The notes: generated from the letters alone by a model not told the origin. Positions 1-10,197 are shown, numbered from the stretch's first letter. The stretch: DNA of 64,000 bases from Pseudomonas atagonensis (GCF_011369485.1 NZ_VXCA01000030.1:62001-126000); one strand, 5' to 3'. Program-made: numbers and translations.

Positions 1-1592
1 AACACCCGGCGGGCCTCGGCAGCATTCCTGAACACAATCACGGCGCTGAAGTGGCGATTGTCGGCGCGGGCATCGCCGGCCTTGTGGCCGCTTACGAGTT
101 GATGAAGCTCGGCCTGAAACCGGTGGTTTACGAGGCCTCCAAGCTGGGCGGTCGTCTACGCTCGCAGGCGTTCAACGGCACCGATGGCATCGTCGCCGAA
201 CTCGGTGGCATGCGCTTCCCGGTATCTTCCACAGCGTTTTATCACTACGTCGACAAGCTCGGGCTTGAGACCAAACCTTTCCCGAACCCGCTCACGCCCG
301 CCTCTGGCAGCACAGTGATCGACCTGGAAGGCAAAACCCATTACGCACAGAAACTGGCGGATCTTCCTGCCCTGTTCCAGGAAGTGGCTGACGCCTGGGC
401 GGATGCGCTGGAGGCCGGTTCGCAGTTCTCCGATATTCAGCAAGCCATCCGTGACCGCGATGTACCTCGCCTGAAAGAATTGTGGAACACCCTGGTGCCG
501 CTGTGGGACGACCGCACGTTTTACGACTTCGTCGCCACTTCGAAAGCCTTCGCCAAACTGTCGTTCCACCACCGTGAAGTGTTCGGCCAGGTCGGTTTCG
601 GTACGGGCGGCTGGGACTCGGACTTCCCCAACTCGATGCTGGAAATTTTCCGCGTGGTGATGACCAACTGCGACGATCACCAGCATCTGGTAGTCGGCGG
701 TGTCGAGCAAGTCCCACAAGGCATCTGGCGCCATGTGCCTGAACGCTGCGTGCACTGGCCTGAAGGCACCAGCCTGAAATCTCTGCACCGTGGCGCGCCG
801 CGTTCCGGCGTGAAGAAAATCGCCCACGCGCCGGATGGCCGCTTCGCCGTCACCGACAACAATGGCGACACCCGCGAATACGCTGCTGTCCTGACCACGT
901 GCCAGAGCTGGCTGCTGACGACCCAGATCGAATGCGACGAAAGCCTGTTCTCGCAGAAGATGTGGATGGCCCTCGACCGCACCCGCTACATGCAGTCGTC
1001 GAAAACCTTCGTGATGGTCGACCGGCCGTTCTGGAAGGACAAGGATCCGGAAACCGGTCGCGACCTGATGAGCATGACCCTCACCGATCGCCTGACTCGC
1101 GGCACTTATCTTTTCGACAACGGCGACGACAAGCCGGGCGTGATCTGCCTGTCCTATTCGTGGATGAGCGACGCGTTGAAGATGCTGCCGCACCCGGTGG
1201 AAAAACGCGTGGAGCTGGCGCTGAATGCGTTGAAAAAGATCTACCCGAAAGTCGACATCGCCGCGCGGATCATCGGCGATCCGATCACCGTGTCGTGGGA
1301 AGCCGATCCGTATTTCCTCGGTGCGTTCAAAGGCGCCCTGCCCGGCCACTACCGCTACAACCAGCGCATGTACGCGCACTTCATGCAGGACGACATGCCC
1401 GCCGAGCAGCGCGGGATTTTCATCGCCGGCGATGACGTGTCGTGGACCCCGGCGTGGGTCGAAGGCGCGGTGCAGACTTCACTCAACGCAGTGTGGGGGA
1501 TCATGAAGCACTTCGGCGGATCGACACATAAAGCGAACCCGGGCCCGGGTGATGTGTTCAAAGACATCGGCCCTATCGCCCTGCCCGAGTAA
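1..1592 (+). CDS. davB: L-lysine 2-monooxygenase (flavin amine oxidase family), 5' end cut by window
   Basis: Flavin-dependent oxidative decarboxylation of L-lysine to 5-aminovaleramide, the first step of the 5-aminovalerate route to glutarate. The reading frame is open from base 3 to the TAA at 1590-1592, so the N-terminus (about 30 residues by comparison with the known enzyme) lies outside the window. The GTG at 51 is internal and not a start. Visible motifs are the Rossmann dinucleotide signature VAIVGAGIAGLVAAYE, the ELGGMRFP and PFPNP blocks typical of the tryptophan/lysine 2-monooxygenase group, and the C-terminal FAD-closing segment WVEGAVQTSLNA. The call of lysine rather than tryptophan or phenylalanine as substrate rests on the neighbour davA and on remembered near-identity to P. 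putida DavB. It sits 12 bases before davA, probably as an operon. Confidence 0.9.
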   Translation, partial: HPAGLGSIPEHNHGAEVAIVGAGIAGLVAAYELMKLGLKPVVYEASKLGGRLRSQAFNGTDGIVAELGGMRFPVSSTAFYHYVDKLGLETKPFPNPLTPASGSTVIDLEGKTHYAQKLADLPALFQEVADAWADALEAGSQFSDIQQAIRDRDVPRLKELWNTLVPLWDDRTFYDFVATSKAFAKLSFHHREVFGQVGFGTGGWDSDFPNSMLEIFRVVMTNCDDHQHLVVGGVEQVPQGIWRHVPERCVHWPEGTSLKSLHRGAPRSGVKKIAHAPDGRFAVTDNNGDTREYAAVLTTCQSWLLTTQIECDESLFSQKMWMALDRTRYMQSSKTFVMVDRPFWKDKDPETGRDLMSMTLTDRLTRGTYLFDNGDDKPGVICLSYSWMSDALKMLPHPVEKRVELALNALKKIYPKVDIAARIIGDPITVSWEADPYFLGAFKGALPGHYRYNQRMYAHFMQDDMPAEQRGIFIAGDDVSWTPAWVEGAVQTSLNAVWGIMKHFGGSTHKANPGPGDVFKDIGPIALPE

Positions 1593-1604
1593 GAGGAATC
1601 CCTG

Positions 1605-2399
1605 ATGCGTGTAGCCCTTTACCAATGTCCGCCGCTGCCACTGGACCCCGCCGCCAATCTGCAACGCCTGCATCAACTGGCGATGGAGGCCAAGGGTGCC
1701 GATCTGTTGGTGCTGCCGGAGATGTTCATGACCGGCTACAACATTGGAGCCGAAGCAGTCAGTACATTGGCCGAGGTCTACAACGGAGAATGGGCGCAGC
1801 AGATCGGTCGGATAGCCAAGGCTGCCGGCCTGGCGATCCTTTACGGCTACCCCGAACGTAACGCCGACGGACAGATTTACAACGCCGTGCAGTTGATCGA
1901 CGCGAACGGCGAGCGCCTGTGCAATTACCGCAAGACGCATCTGTTCGGTGATCTCGATCGATCGATGTTCAGCCCCGGCGAAGGTGACTTTCCGGTGGTT
2001 GAACTGAACGGCTGGAAGCTCGGGTTCCTGATCTGCTACGACCTGGAGTTCCCGGAAAATGCCCGTCGCCTAGCCCTCGATGGCGCCGAACTGATTCTGG
2101 TGCCAACCGCCAATATGATCCCGTTCGATTTCATCGCCGATGTTTCGGTGCGCGCCCGGGCTTTCGAAAACCAGTGCTATGTGGCCTACGCCAACTACTG
2201 CGGCCAGGAAGGCGACATCCACTATTGCGGACAAAGCAGCATCGCCGCACCGGACGGCAGCCGTATCGCTCAGGCCGGTCTCGATGAAGCGCTGATCGTC
2301 GGTGAGCTGGATCGCCAGTTGATGGTCGACTCCCGCGCCGCCAATCGCTACTTCAGCGACCGCCGTCCCGAGCTTTACGACGCGCTCAACAAGCGCTAA
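1605..2399 (+). CDS. davA: 5-aminopentanamidase (delta-aminovaleramidase), carbon-nitrogen hydrolase family
   Basis: Hydrolyses 5-aminovaleramide made by DavB to 5-aminovalerate and ammonia in the cytoplasm. The 264-residue length fits the family. The nitrilase-superfamily triad is visible: Glu39 in LLVLPEMFMTG, Lys110 in YRKTHLFG and Cys144 in FLICYDLEFPE. A GAGGA ribosome site precedes the ATG by about 7 bases. It follows davB by 12 bases. The davTD genes for the next two steps are not in this window. An alternative reading as a generic nitrilase is less likely because of the davB pairing. Confidence 0.9.
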   Translation: MRVALYQCPPLPLDPAANLQRLHQLAMEAKGADLLVLPEMFMTGYNIGAEAVSTLAEVYNGEWAQQIGRIAKAAGLAILYGYPERNADGQIYNAVQLIDANGERLCNYRKTHLFGDLDRSMFSPGEGDFPVVELNGWKLGFLICYDLEFPENARRLALDGAELILVPTANMIPFDFIADVSVRARAFENQCYVAYANYCGQEGDIHYCGQSSIAAPDGSRIAQAGLDEALIVGELDRQLMVDSRAANRYFSDRRPELYDALNKR

Positions 2400-2437
2400 T
2401 CCGCTAGCATTGGCACTTCACTGTTCTGGAAGTGCCC

Positions 2438-4855
2438 ATGCCTGCGCCGACCCACCCCCGCCCCCACACTGAAACCCTGGCCAATGGCTTGCGCGTGACC
2501 CTGCGTCACGTGCCCGGTCTGAAGCGCAGCGCCGCCGCGTTGCGTGTGGCTGCCGGTAGCCACGACGTGCCGCTGGCGTGGCCGGGGCTGGCGCATTTCC
2601 TTGAGCACTTGTTGTTTCTTGGCACCGAGCGTTTTCCTGCAACTGAAGGGCTAATGGCCTACGTGCAAGGGCATGGCGGTCAGGTCAATGCCAGCACCCG
2701 CGAGCGCACGACCGACTTTTTCTTTGAGTTGCCAACCCACGCGTTCAGCGGCGGGCTGGAGCGTCTGTCAGACATGCTCGCCCATCCACGGATGAATACG
2801 GACGATCAATTGCGGGAAAGGGAAGTGTTGCAGGCGGAATTTGTCGCTTGGTCGCAGGATCCCACGGCGCAGCAGGCGTTTGCGTTGTACGAGGGTTTAC
2901 CTGCGGATCACCCGTTACGCGGCTTTCATGCGGGCAACCGCGACACACTGCAAGTCGAGCACCCGGCGTTTCAGCAGGCGCTGAAGGATTTCCATCAGCA
3001 GCTTTATCGCACCGGGCAAATGACTCTGAGCCTGGCCGGCCCGCAAAGCATTGAGGCGCTGCGCGCACTGGCGGAGCAGTTCGCGGCGGAGCTGCCGGTT
3101 GGGGATAAAAATGCCCAGGCAGCACCATGGCCACTGGGAGTGAAAAGTTATCAACAGGCCGGCGAGCGGCATCACAACTTGCTGTTTGCCTTTGACTCAT
3201 TGCCTGCATCGTCTGCCGAAGCCTTGCGGTTTCTCTGCCATGCGTTGAACAACGCCAAACCGGGCGGTCTGCTCGCACATCTGCAGCAACAAAATCTCGC
3301 AGACGACTTGAAAGCCACTGCGCTGTATCACTTTGCCGGACAAGCGCTGCTGCATGTGCATTTCACTGCTCCTCACGAAGCCATGAGCGTTATTCGCGAA
3401 CAACTAATGGATTGGCTGAGCTTCTTTGCTACGCAGCAGGACTGGTCAGCGTTGCGCGAGGAATACGCCAATCTGCTTCAGCGTCAGCAACAAATCAGCA
3501 GCGCCCTGCAACTGGTGCGCCTCGACAGTGAACAACTCGACCACGGCTTGTCAGAAAACGGCGTTGTTGCGCTTGAACAGGTGCTGCACGAAATCGGTGT
3601 TGTGGATAACTTCAGCCAGCACTGGCACCTGCCGGCAGCCAATCCTTTCCTGCGTTCCAGCGAACCGTTGACCAACGCCGGTTTGATTCGCGGCCAGACC
3701 AGTGCCCACCGGGGACTTCGCACGTTCGCCCAGGATCGTTCGCGCGGCCGTCGCGAGCGGTCGCCGATGCAGTTCAGCCAGGCGCTGCCGGACACCAGCG
3801 ATCAAGGCGCGATTTATCTGCGCTGGCAATTGCAAGCCGCAGCCAGTGCCGATCTGCAAGGCAAGCTGCAGCGCAGCCTGCGGGACACTCAGGAAGATGC
3901 GCGTCAGGCCGGGGTCGAGTTGTCGTTCAATGCCACCGGCACTCAATGGCTGCTGAAACTGACGGGCCTGCAGGAGCCGATGCCCGGAATCCTGGAGCAT
4001 GCGCTGAAAAATCTGACACAGACTGATACTGATTCCGTACGCGCAGCGCCAGAAGCGCCGTTGATACCGATCCGCCAATTGCTCATGGCGTTGCCTGAGC
4101 GCTGCCTGCCAGCGGCCGCCGAGTCAGACGACATCAAACACCTGTGGACAACTTCGCGTTGGGACGGACTGGCTTTGGGCCTCAGCGCACCGACTCAATC
4201 GGCGATGGGGCTGGCCCTCAGCCGCATCCCCGGCACACCGGACACTCAACTGCCGGCAACGCCTATGATGAATGCCCAACGCCTGTGGAGCCACATCGAT
4301 ACGGGCTCCAGTGAGCACGCCCTGCTGCTGTTCTGTCCGACAACCAGCCGCGAAATTGCCGACGAAGCGGCGTGGCGCCTGCTCGCGCAGCTGTGCCAGA
4401 CGCCGTTCTATCAACGGCTGCGGGTGGAGTTGCAATTGGGTTATGCGGTGCTCAGCGGCCTGCGGCAGATTCACGGCCAGAGCGGACTGATGTTTGGCGT
4501 ACAGTCGCCGAACATTGCACCGGTTCAGTTGCTCCGTCATCTTCAGCAGTTCCTCGACAGCGTTCCTGCGCTGATCGAAAACCTCGATGACCGCAGTTTC
4601 AATCAGCTACGTCAGTCACTCGCGCAGCAATTCACCGAGAGCAATCTGTCCGCCAAAGACGCTGCCGAACTGCTCTGGCAAGCAAAGCTTGCTGGCCACT
4701 CGTCGGATTACCTCACGCAATTGATTGAGGCTGTCGGTCAACTGGACCGCCCGGCTCTGCTGGCCGCCGCACACCGTTTGAACAGCGCCGTAGGTGGCTG
4801 GCTGTGTCTCGCCACTGGAGTGATGCCGGATTCATCGTGGCAAGCGGCAGAATGA
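2438..4855 (+). CDS. pqqF: PQQ biosynthesis protease PqqF, M16 metallopeptidase
   Basis: M16 (pitrilysin/insulinase-like) zinc protease thought to trim the modified PqqA peptide during PQQ formation. The inverted zinc motif HxxEH is seen as H53-F-L-E56-H57, with a further Glu in the REREVLQAE segment about 75 residues later. The protein is 805 residues, with the paired M16 halves expected of PqqF. I chose ATG 2438 over the in-frame GTG 2432 because GGAAG at 2428-2432 is spaced 5 bases from it. It lies 38 bases after davA. Downstream is a large imperfect hairpin at 4882-4918, so pqqF may be partly separate from pqqA in transcription. Confidence 0.92.
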   Translation: MPAPTHPRPHTETLANGLRVTLRHVPGLKRSAAALRVAAGSHDVPLAWPGLAHFLEHLLFLGTERFPATEGLMAYVQGHGGQVNASTRERTTDFFFELPTHAFSGGLERLSDMLAHPRMNTDDQLREREVLQAEFVAWSQDPTAQQAFALYEGLPADHPLRGFHAGNRDTLQVEHPAFQQALKDFHQQLYRTGQMTLSLAGPQSIEALRALAEQFAAELPVGDKNAQAAPWPLGVKSYQQAGERHHNLLFAFDSLPASSAEALRFLCHALNNAKPGGLLAHLQQQNLADDLKATALYHFAGQALLHVHFTAPHEAMSVIREQLMDWLSFFATQQDWSALREEYANLLQRQQQISSALQLVRLDSEQLDHGLSENGVVALEQVLHEIGVVDNFSQHWHLPAANPFLRSSEPLTNAGLIRGQTSAHRGLRTFAQDRSRGRRERSPMQFSQALPDTSDQGAIYLRWQLQAAASADLQGKLQRSLRDTQEDARQAGVELSFNATGTQWLLKLTGLQEPMPGILEHALKNLTQTDTDSVRAAPEAPLIPIRQLLMALPERCLPAAAESDDIKHLWTTSRWDGLALGLSAPTQSAMGLALSRIPGTPDTQLPATPMMNAQRLWSHIDTGSSEHALLLFCPTTSREIADEAAWRLLAQLCQTPFYQRLRVELQLGYAVLSGLRQIHGQSGLMFGVQSPNIAPVQLLRHLQQFLDSVPALIENLDDRSFNQLRQSLAQQFTESNLSAKDAAELLWQAKLAGHSSDYLTQLIEAVGQLDRPALLAAAHRLNSAVGGWLCLATGVMPDSSWQAAE

Positions 4856-4881
4856 TCATTACTCAGGCTGCAAGGAGCTTT

Positions 4882-4918
4882 CTCAAAGATTCACGGGCAA
4901 ACCCGGTGAAATTTTGAG
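4882..4918 (+). terminator. Large imperfect hairpin after pqqF
   Basis: CTCAAA, TTCAC and GGG are mirrored by CCC, GTGAA and TTTGAG, giving a stem of about 14 pairs with small internal loops around a CAAA loop. It starts 26 bases after the pqqF stop. The T-run is weak (ATTTT inside the right arm), so it may be a terminator or a processing structure. It separates pqqF from the pqqA leader. Confidence 0.45.
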
Positions 4919-4975
4919 TAACATAGCCACCTAACTATTTGGAACATCTTTGCGCTGCCGTGGACTATACCTATG

Positions 4976-4987
4976 GATAGCGCTATC
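4976..4987. promoter_or_regulatory. Perfect 12-bp palindrome in pqqA leader
   Basis: GATAGCGCTATC reads the same on both strands and lies 28 bases upstream of the pqqA start. It could be a small operator or a short leader hairpin. No convincing sigma-70 boxes could be fixed in this interval. Confidence 0.3.
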
Positions 4988-5014
4988 TCACCCACCTGAA
5001 GAAGGAGTCACCCG

Positions 5015-5089
5015 ATGGCTTGGACCAAACCTGCTTACACCGACCTGCGTATCGGCTTCGAAGTCACCATGTACTTCGCCAGCCGCTGA
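5015..5089 (+). CDS. pqqA: PQQ precursor peptide PqqA (24 aa)
   Basis: Ribosomally made precursor of pyrroloquinoline quinone. The 24-codon frame ends in ...GFEVTMYFASR and keeps the strictly required Glu16 and Tyr20 (E-x-x-x-Y) that PqqE cross-links and that become the PQQ skeleton. GGAG at 5004-5007 is spaced 7 bases from the ATG. It is the first gene of pqqABCDE. A strong hairpin lies directly behind it, which in other pseudomonads makes pqqA transcripts more abundant than the rest of the operon. Confidence 0.97.
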   Translation: MAWTKPAYTDLRIGFEVTMYFASR

Positions 5090-5116
5090 GTTCTGCCTCG
5101 TCAGAATTGCAGTGCA

Positions 5117-5142
5117 ACGCCTCGGCTCGCCGAGGCGTTTTA
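5117..5142 (+). terminator. Attenuator/terminator between pqqA and pqqB
   Basis: A perfect 9-bp stem (ACGCCTCGG with CCGAGGCGT) around a 4-base loop is followed by a TTTATTTT tract. It sits 28 bases after pqqA and 33 bases before pqqB, so readthrough would set the ratio of precursor to enzymes. Confidence 0.75.
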
Positions 5143-5170
5143 TTTTCAGCGTTGAAAGATTGGAGCGTTC

Positions 5171-6082
5171 ATGTTCGTCCAGATTCTGGGTTCGGCCGCC
5201 GGTGGCGGTTTTCCGCAGTGGAATTGCAACTGCGTCAACTGCGCAGGTTTTCGCGACGGCAGCCTGAATGCCAAGGCCCGCACCCAGTCGTCCATCGCGA
5301 TTTCCGATGACGGCGTGAACTGGGTGCTGTGCAACGCCTCGCCGGACATCCGCGCGCAACTGCAAAGCTTTGCCCCGATGCAACCGGGCCGTGCCCTGCG
5401 TGATACCGGCATCAGCGCGATCATCCTGATGGACAGCCAGATCGACCACACCACCGGCCTGCTCAGCCTGCGCGAAGGCTGCCCGCATCAGGTCTGGTGC
5501 ACGGACATGGTTCACGAAGATCTCAGCACCGGTTTCCCGCTGTTCAAGATGCTCACCCACTGGAACGGCGGCCTGGACTGGAACCGCATTGAACTCGACC
5601 AGAGTTTCACAGTGGCGGCGTGCCCGAACCTGCGCTTCACCCCGCTGCCGTTGCGCAGCGCAGCACCGCCCTACTCGCCGCACCGCTTCGACCCGCACCC
5701 GGGCGACAACATCGGCCTGATCGTCGAAGACCTCAGCACCGGCGGCAAACTGTTCTACGCGCCGGGCTTGGGCAAGGTCGACGCGCCGTTGCTGGACATC
5801 ATGGCCGGCAGCGACTGTGTGCTGGTGGACGGCACGATGTGGGACGACGATGAGATGCAGCGCCGTGGCGTCGGCACCCGCACCGGCCGCGAAATGGGCC
5901 ACCTGGCCCAGAACGGCCCCGGCGGCATGCTCGAAGTGCTGGAACAGCTTCCCGAGCAGCGCAAGGTGCTTATCCACATCAACAACACCAACCCGATTCT
6001 TGACGAAGACTCCCCGGAGCGCGCGGAACTGGTTCGGCGCAATGTTGAAGTGGCGTATGACGGCATGAGCATTGTCCTGTAA
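5171..6082 (+). CDS. pqqB: PQQ biosynthesis protein PqqB, metallo-beta-lactamase fold
   Basis: Metal-dependent oxygenase/hydroxylase acting on the tyrosine moiety of the PQQ precursor, of the metallo-beta-lactamase fold. It has the usual 303 residues. A cysteine cluster [10 protein letters not shown] near residue 17-25 forms the structural zinc site, and the altered beta-lactamase motif is seen as [13 protein letters not shown] is spaced 5 bases before the ATG. It is followed by pqqC after 21 bases. Confidence 0.95.
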   Translation: MFVQILGSAAGGGFPQWNCNCVNCAGFRDGSLNAKARTQSSIAISDDGVNWVLCNASPDIRAQLQSFAPMQPGRALRDTGISAIILMDSQIDHTTGLLSLREGCPHQVWCTDMVHEDLSTGFPLFKMLTHWNGGLDWNRIELDQSFTVAACPNLRFTPLPLRSAAPPYSPHRFDPHPGDNIGLIVEDLSTGGKLFYAPGLGKVDAPLLDIMAGSDCVLVDGTMWDDDEMQRRGVGTRTGREMGHLAQNGPGGMLEVLEQLPEQRKVLIHINNTNPILDEDSPERAELVRRNVEVAYDGMSIVL

Positions 6083-6103
6083 CGAATGGCCCGGAGAACC
6101 GCA

Positions 6104-6856
6104 ATGACCGACACCCCGCTGTCCCCCGCCGAATTCGAAGCGGCCCTGCGCGCCAAAGGCGCCTATTACCACATCTACCACCCGTATCACGTGGCGATGT
6201 ACGAGGGCCGCGCCACCCGCGAGCAGATTCAGGGCTGGGTCGCCAACCGCTTCTACTATCAGGTGAACATTCCCCTGAAAGACGCAGCGATCCTCGCCAA
6301 TTGCCCGGATCGCGAGATTCGTCGCGAGTGGATTCAGCGCCTGCTCGACCACGACGGCGCCCCCGGTGAAGACGGCGGTATCGAAGCGTGGCTGCGTCTC
6401 GGCCAGGCCGTCGGCCTCGATCCGGATCAACTGCGCTCCCAGGAACTGGTGCTGCCCGGCGTGCGTTTCGCCGTTGATGCCTACGTCAACTTCGCCCGTC
6501 GCGCCAGTTGGCAGGAAGCTGCCAGCAGCTCATTGACCGAACTGTTCGCGCCGCAGATCCACCAGTCGCGTCTCGACAGCTGGCCGCAGCATTACCCGTG
6601 GATCGATCCGGCCGGCTACGAATACTTCCGTACCCGCCTCGGGCAGGCGCGGCGCGATGTCGAGCATGGTCTGGCGATCACGCTGGAGCACTACAAGACG
6701 CGCGAAGGCCAGGAGCGCATGCTGGAAATTCTCCAGTTCAAACTGGACATTCTTTGGAGCATGCTCGATGCCATGAGCATGGCCTACGAACTGAACCGCC
6801 CGCCGTATCACAGCGTCACCGATCAACGGGTCTGGCACAAAGGAATCGCCTTATGA
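6104..6856 (+). CDS. pqqC: Pyrroloquinoline-quinone synthase PqqC
   Basis: Cofactor-free oxidase that carries out the last ring closure and eight-electron oxidation to PQQ. From ATG 6104 it is 250 residues, the family length. An earlier in-frame ATG at 6086 is rejected because GGAG at 6093-6096 is correctly spaced only for 6104. The helical-bundle haem-oxygenase-like fold is recognisable from the [15 protein letters not shown] and [16 protein letters not shown] blocks. The stop overlaps the pqqD start (ATGA). Confidence 0.95.
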   Translation: MTDTPLSPAEFEAALRAKGAYYHIYHPYHVAMYEGRATREQIQGWVANRFYYQVNIPLKDAAILANCPDREIRREWIQRLLDHDGAPGEDGGIEAWLRLGQAVGLDPDQLRSQELVLPGVRFAVDAYVNFARRASWQEAASSSLTELFAPQIHQSRLDSWPQHYPWIDPAGYEYFRTRLGQARRDVEHGLAITLEHYKTREGQERMLEILQFKLDILWSMLDAMSMAYELNRPPYHSVTDQRVWHKGIAL

Positions 6857-7128
6857 GTTTCGACCGCAGCAAGACCCCGACCTGGCGTCCCGGCTACCGT
6901 TTCCAGTACGAACCGGCCCAGAAAGGCCACGTGCTGCTGTACCCGGAAGGCATGATCAAGCTCAACGAAACTGCCGCGTTGATCGGCGGTTTGATTGACG
7001 GCGAGCGCGATGTCGCAGCGATCATCGCCAAACTCGATGAGCAGTTCCCCGGCGTACCCGAGCTCGGTGACGACATCGAGCAATTCATGGAGGTTGCCCG
7101 TGCGCAGCACTGGATCGAACTTGCCTGA
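6853..7128 (+). CDS. pqqD: PqqA-binding chaperone PqqD
   Basis: RiPP recognition element that binds PqqA and presents it to the radical SAM enzyme PqqE. It has 91 residues and the standard opening [19 protein letters not shown]. The start overlaps the pqqC stop by 4 bases, and its end overlaps the pqqE start by 29 bases, so all three are probably translationally coupled. Confidence 0.95.
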   Translation: MSFDRSKTPTWRPGYRFQYEPAQKGHVLLYPEGMIKLNETAALIGGLIDGERDVAAIIAKLDEQFPGVPELGDDIEQFMEVARAQHWIELA

Positions 7129-8272
7129 GTCATCGGTGCAAGTCCCGCCCAAACCGGAAATCGGCCTGCCGCTGTGGCTGCTCGCCGAGCTGACTTACCG
7201 CTGTCCGCTGCAATGTCCGTACTGCTCCAATCCACTGGATTTCGCCGAGCAAGGCAAAGAGCTGACAACCGAACAGTGGATCAAGGTATTCCGCGAGGCG
7301 CGGGAGATGGGTGCGGCGCAACTGGGCTTTTCCGGGGGCGAACCGCTGGTGCGTCAGGATCTGGCCGAGCTGATCCGTGAAGCGCGCCAGTTGGGTTTCT
7401 ACACCAACCTGATCACCTCCGGCATCGGCCTGACCGAGCAGAAAATCAGCGATTTCAAGAAGGCCGGGCTCGACCACATCCAGATCAGTTTCCAGGCCAG
7501 TGACGAGCAAGTGAACAACCTGCTCGCGGGCTCGAAAAAAGCCTTCGCGCAGAAACTGGAAATGGCCCGTGCGGTGAAGGCCCACGGCTACCCGATGGTG
7601 CTGAACTTCGTCACCCATCGGCACAACATCGACAAGATCGACCGCATCATCGAGCTGTGCATTGCGCTGGAGGCCGACTTCGTCGAGCTCGCCACCTGCC
7701 AGTTTTACGGCTGGGCGCAGCTCAATCGTGTCGGCCTGTTGCCGACCAAGGAACAACTGGTGCGCGCTGAACGCATCACCAATGAATACCGCGCCAAACT
7801 GGAGGCCGAAGGGCATCCGTGCAAGCTGATTTTCGTCACTCCGGACTATTACGAAGAACGCCCGAAAGCCTGCATGAACGGCTGGGGCAGCATCTTCCTG
7901 ACGGTCACACCGGACGGCACCGCCCTGCCCTGTCATGGCGCCCGACAACTGCCGGTACAATTTCCCAATGTGCGCGACCACAGCATGCAGCACATCTGGT
8001 ACGACTCGTTCGGCTTCAACCGCTTTCGCGGGTATGACTGGATGCCCGAGCCGTGCCGCTCCTGCGACGAGAAAGAAAAAGACTTCGGCGGCTGTCGCTG
8101 CCAGGCGTTCATGCTCACCGGTGACGCGAGCAATGCCGACCCTGTGTGCAGCAAATCCGAACATCACGGCGTGATCCTCAAGGCCCGCGAAGAAGCCGAG
8201 CACGCCACTCAAACCATCGAACAACTGGCCTTCCGCAATGAACGAAACTCACGCCTCATCGCCAAGGGCTGA
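7100..8272 (+). CDS. pqqE: PqqA peptide cyclase PqqE, radical SAM/SPASM
   Basis: Radical SAM enzyme that forms the carbon-carbon bond between Glu16 and Tyr20 of PqqA. The SAM cluster motif CxxxCxxC is Cys35, Cys39 and Cys42 (CPLQCPYC). The SPASM auxiliary clusters are carried by the C-terminal [20 protein letters not shown] and VCSKS cysteines. I chose GTG 7100 because GGAGG at 7089-7093 is spaced 6 bases from it, giving 390 residues as expected. Longer in-frame extensions upstream read through pqqD and lack family similarity. Its last 35 bases overlap the next gene. Confidence 0.94.
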   Translation: MRSTGSNLPESSVQVPPKPEIGLPLWLLAELTYRCPLQCPYCSNPLDFAEQGKELTTEQWIKVFREAREMGAAQLGFSGGEPLVRQDLAELIREARQLGFYTNLITSGIGLTEQKISDFKKAGLDHIQISFQASDEQVNNLLAGSKKAFAQKLEMARAVKAHGYPMVLNFVTHRHNIDKIDRIIELCIALEADFVELATCQFYGWAQLNRVGLLPTKEQLVRAERITNEYRAKLEAEGHPCKLIFVTPDYYEERPKACMNGWGSIFLTVTPDGTALPCHGARQLPVQFPNVRDHSMQHIWYDSFGFNRFRGYDWMPEPCRSCDEKEKDFGGCRCQAFMLTGDASNADPVCSKSEHHGVILKAREEAEHATQTIEQLAFRNERNSRLIAKG

Positions 8273-10049
8273 GCCTTTCAGCGCCTCGCAAGCCGTCGCA
8301 GCCGGGATGGATTTCGCCGAGCTGCTGCTCGGTGCAAACGGTTTGTTCTGGAACGAATATCGACCGGAAGAGGCCGCATGCCGGATCTGGCACTGGCGCG
8401 ATGGCGTGGCGAAATGTCTGACGCCAGGCGGTTTCAGCGTGCGCAGTCGGGTGTACGAATATGGCGGTGGTGCGTTTTGTCTGACGCCTGACGGGGTGGT
8501 TTTCGTCGCCGAGGCGGATCAGCAGTTGTATCGGCAGGATTTGTCTGGAGCACCTGAGGCGTTGACTTCGGGTGAGTGCCGTTATGGCGATCTGCAGTTT
8601 GCGTTCGGCCAAGTGCTGGCCGTGGAAGAACGGCACGACCTGCATCGACTTGTAGCGATTGATCTGGTGGACGGAACGCGGCATTTGCTGGCTGAAGGTG
8701 CAGACTTTTACGCCGCGCCGACTGTCAGCCCGGACGGCAAGCGACTGGCCTGGATCGAATGGAGCCGGCCGCATCAGCCATGGACATCGACGCGGTTGAT
8801 GGTGGCGCAGCGTTTACCTGGCGGTGCACTCGGTTCGGCACGCTGTGTTGCTGGTACCGAGATTGAAGAATCCATTCAACAACCGCGATTCGATAACGAA
8901 GGTCGCCTCTATTGCCTGACCGATCGCGGCGGATTCTGGCAGCCGTGGGCTGAGAGTTCTGAGGGTCTGGAGCCATTGCCCGCCGCGCCAGCCGATCACG
9001 CTCCAGCGCCTTGGCAATTGGGCGGCGGCACTTGGTTGCCTGTTGAAGATTCGGTTTTAGCCAGTTGGAGTGAAGGTGGTTTTGGCCGTCTGACATTGGG
9101 CGATGAAGACTTCACTGGCGACTACAGTCGCTTCCGTCATCTGGCTTTGGATGCGCAGTTTATTTACTGCATCGCCGCCTCGCCGATCAGTCCTTCGGCG
9201 GTCATCACCATTGATCGTGGGACGCGTGAAGTGAAAGTGCTGGCCGGTGGCGTGGCGCCTTTACCCGCTGAACGCATCAGCCGTCCGCAAACCCTGCGTT
9301 ACCCGACCAATACGGGTCATGCGCATGGTTTCTTCTATCCAGCCATGAACGATGAGGCGCAACCGCCACTGGTGGTGTTCATCCACGGTGGCCCGACATC
9401 GGCCTGTTACCCGATACTCGACCCACGCATCCAGTACTGGACGCAACGCGGTTTCGCCGTTGCCGACCTCAACTATCGCGGCAGCAGCGGTTATGGCCGG
9501 GAATATCGTCAGGCGTTGCATTTGAGCTGGGGCGAGGTGGATGTCGAGGATGCTTGTGCTGTGGTGAGCTATCTCGCCGAACAGGGTTTGATCGACGGTA
9601 ATCGCGCGTTCATTCGGGGCGGCAGCGCGGGCGGTTACACCACGTTGTGCGCGTTGGCGTTCAAGCAGGTCTTCCGCGCTGGCGCCAGCCTTTACGGGGT
9701 CAGCGACCCGGAGGCGTTGGCTCGGGCGACGCATAAGTTCGAAGGCGATTATCTGGACTGGCTGATCGGCGATCCCGAGCGAGACGCCGAACGCTACGCC
9801 GCCCGCACGCCATTACTGCACGCAAACAACATCCGCGTGCCGGTGATCTTCTTCCAGGGTGAACTCGACGCCGTGGTCGTCCCGCAACAGACCCGCGACA
9901 TGGTCACGGCGCTGGAGCACAACGGCATCCCGGTCGAGGCCCATTACTACCCCGACGAACGCCACGGCTTCCGCCGCGCGGCCAATCAGGCGCATGCGCT
10001 GGAACAGGAATGGAAGTTTTATCGGCGGGTGATGGGATTGGCGGACTGA
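8238..10049 (+). CDS. S9 family (prolyl oligopeptidase-type) serine peptidase of the pqq cluster
   Basis: Alpha/beta-hydrolase peptidase of 603 residues with an N-terminal beta-propeller half and a C-terminal catalytic half. The catalytic serine is in RGGSAGGY near residue 462, the aspartate in GELDAVV near 543, and the histidine in DERHGF near 575. It overlaps the end of pqqE by 35 bases, so it belongs to the pqq operon. Orthologues beside pqqE have been called PqqH or PqqM in different strains, so I leave the symbol empty. It may assist PqqA degradation or trimming, but its substrate is not shown by the sequence. Confidence 0.88.
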   Translation: MNETHASSPRAEPFSASQAVAAGMDFAELLLGANGLFWNEYRPEEAACRIWHWRDGVAKCLTPGGFSVRSRVYEYGGGAFCLTPDGVVFVAEADQQLYRQDLSGAPEALTSGECRYGDLQFAFGQVLAVEERHDLHRLVAIDLVDGTRHLLAEGADFYAAPTVSPDGKRLAWIEWSRPHQPWTSTRLMVAQRLPGGALGSARCVAGTEIEESIQQPRFDNEGRLYCLTDRGGFWQPWAESSEGLEPLPAAPADHAPAPWQLGGGTWLPVEDSVLASWSEGGFGRLTLGDEDFTGDYSRFRHLALDAQFIYCIAASPISPSAVITIDRGTREVKVLAGGVAPLPAERISRPQTLRYPTNTGHAHGFFYPAMNDEAQPPLVVFIHGGPTSACYPILDPRIQYWTQRGFAVADLNYRGSSGYGREYRQALHLSWGEVDVEDACAVVSYLAEQGLIDGNRAFIRGGSAGGYTTLCALAFKQVFRAGASLYGVSDPEALARATHKFEGDYLDWLIGDPERDAERYAARTPLLHANNIRVPVIFFQGELDAVVVPQQTRDMVTALEHNGIPVEAHYYPDERHGFRRAANQAHALEQEWKFYRRVMGLAD

Positions 10050-10082
10050 TTACCGCGCCCCATTCAAAACCGCGTTGCCCCA

Positions 10083-10109
10083 TTCGCGAGCAAGCTCGCT
10101 CCCACAGGT
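10083..10109. repeat. Single REP element
   Basis: TTCGCGAGCAAGC...GCTCCCACAGG is one arm of the common Pseudomonas REP. No inverted partner is visible within 100 bases. Confidence 0.7.
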
Positions 10110-10197
10110 TCTTTGGTGTACACAAAATCGATGTACGACCGAGACTACTGTGTGAGCTGGCTTGCCAGCGTTAGCGATCTATCCGACGGCGGAGGAC

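Noticed and set aside
1-1592. Tryptophan 2-monooxygenase for indole-acetic acid synthesis
   Set aside because: The family is right, but the nitrilase-type partner davA, the position next to pqqF and remembered similarity to P. putida DavB favour lysine as substrate.
4939-4955. Sigma-54-like TTGGAAC...TTTGC upstream of pqqA
   Set aside because: The GG to GC spacing is 9 bases where sigma-54 promoters need 10, and the next GC gives 11.
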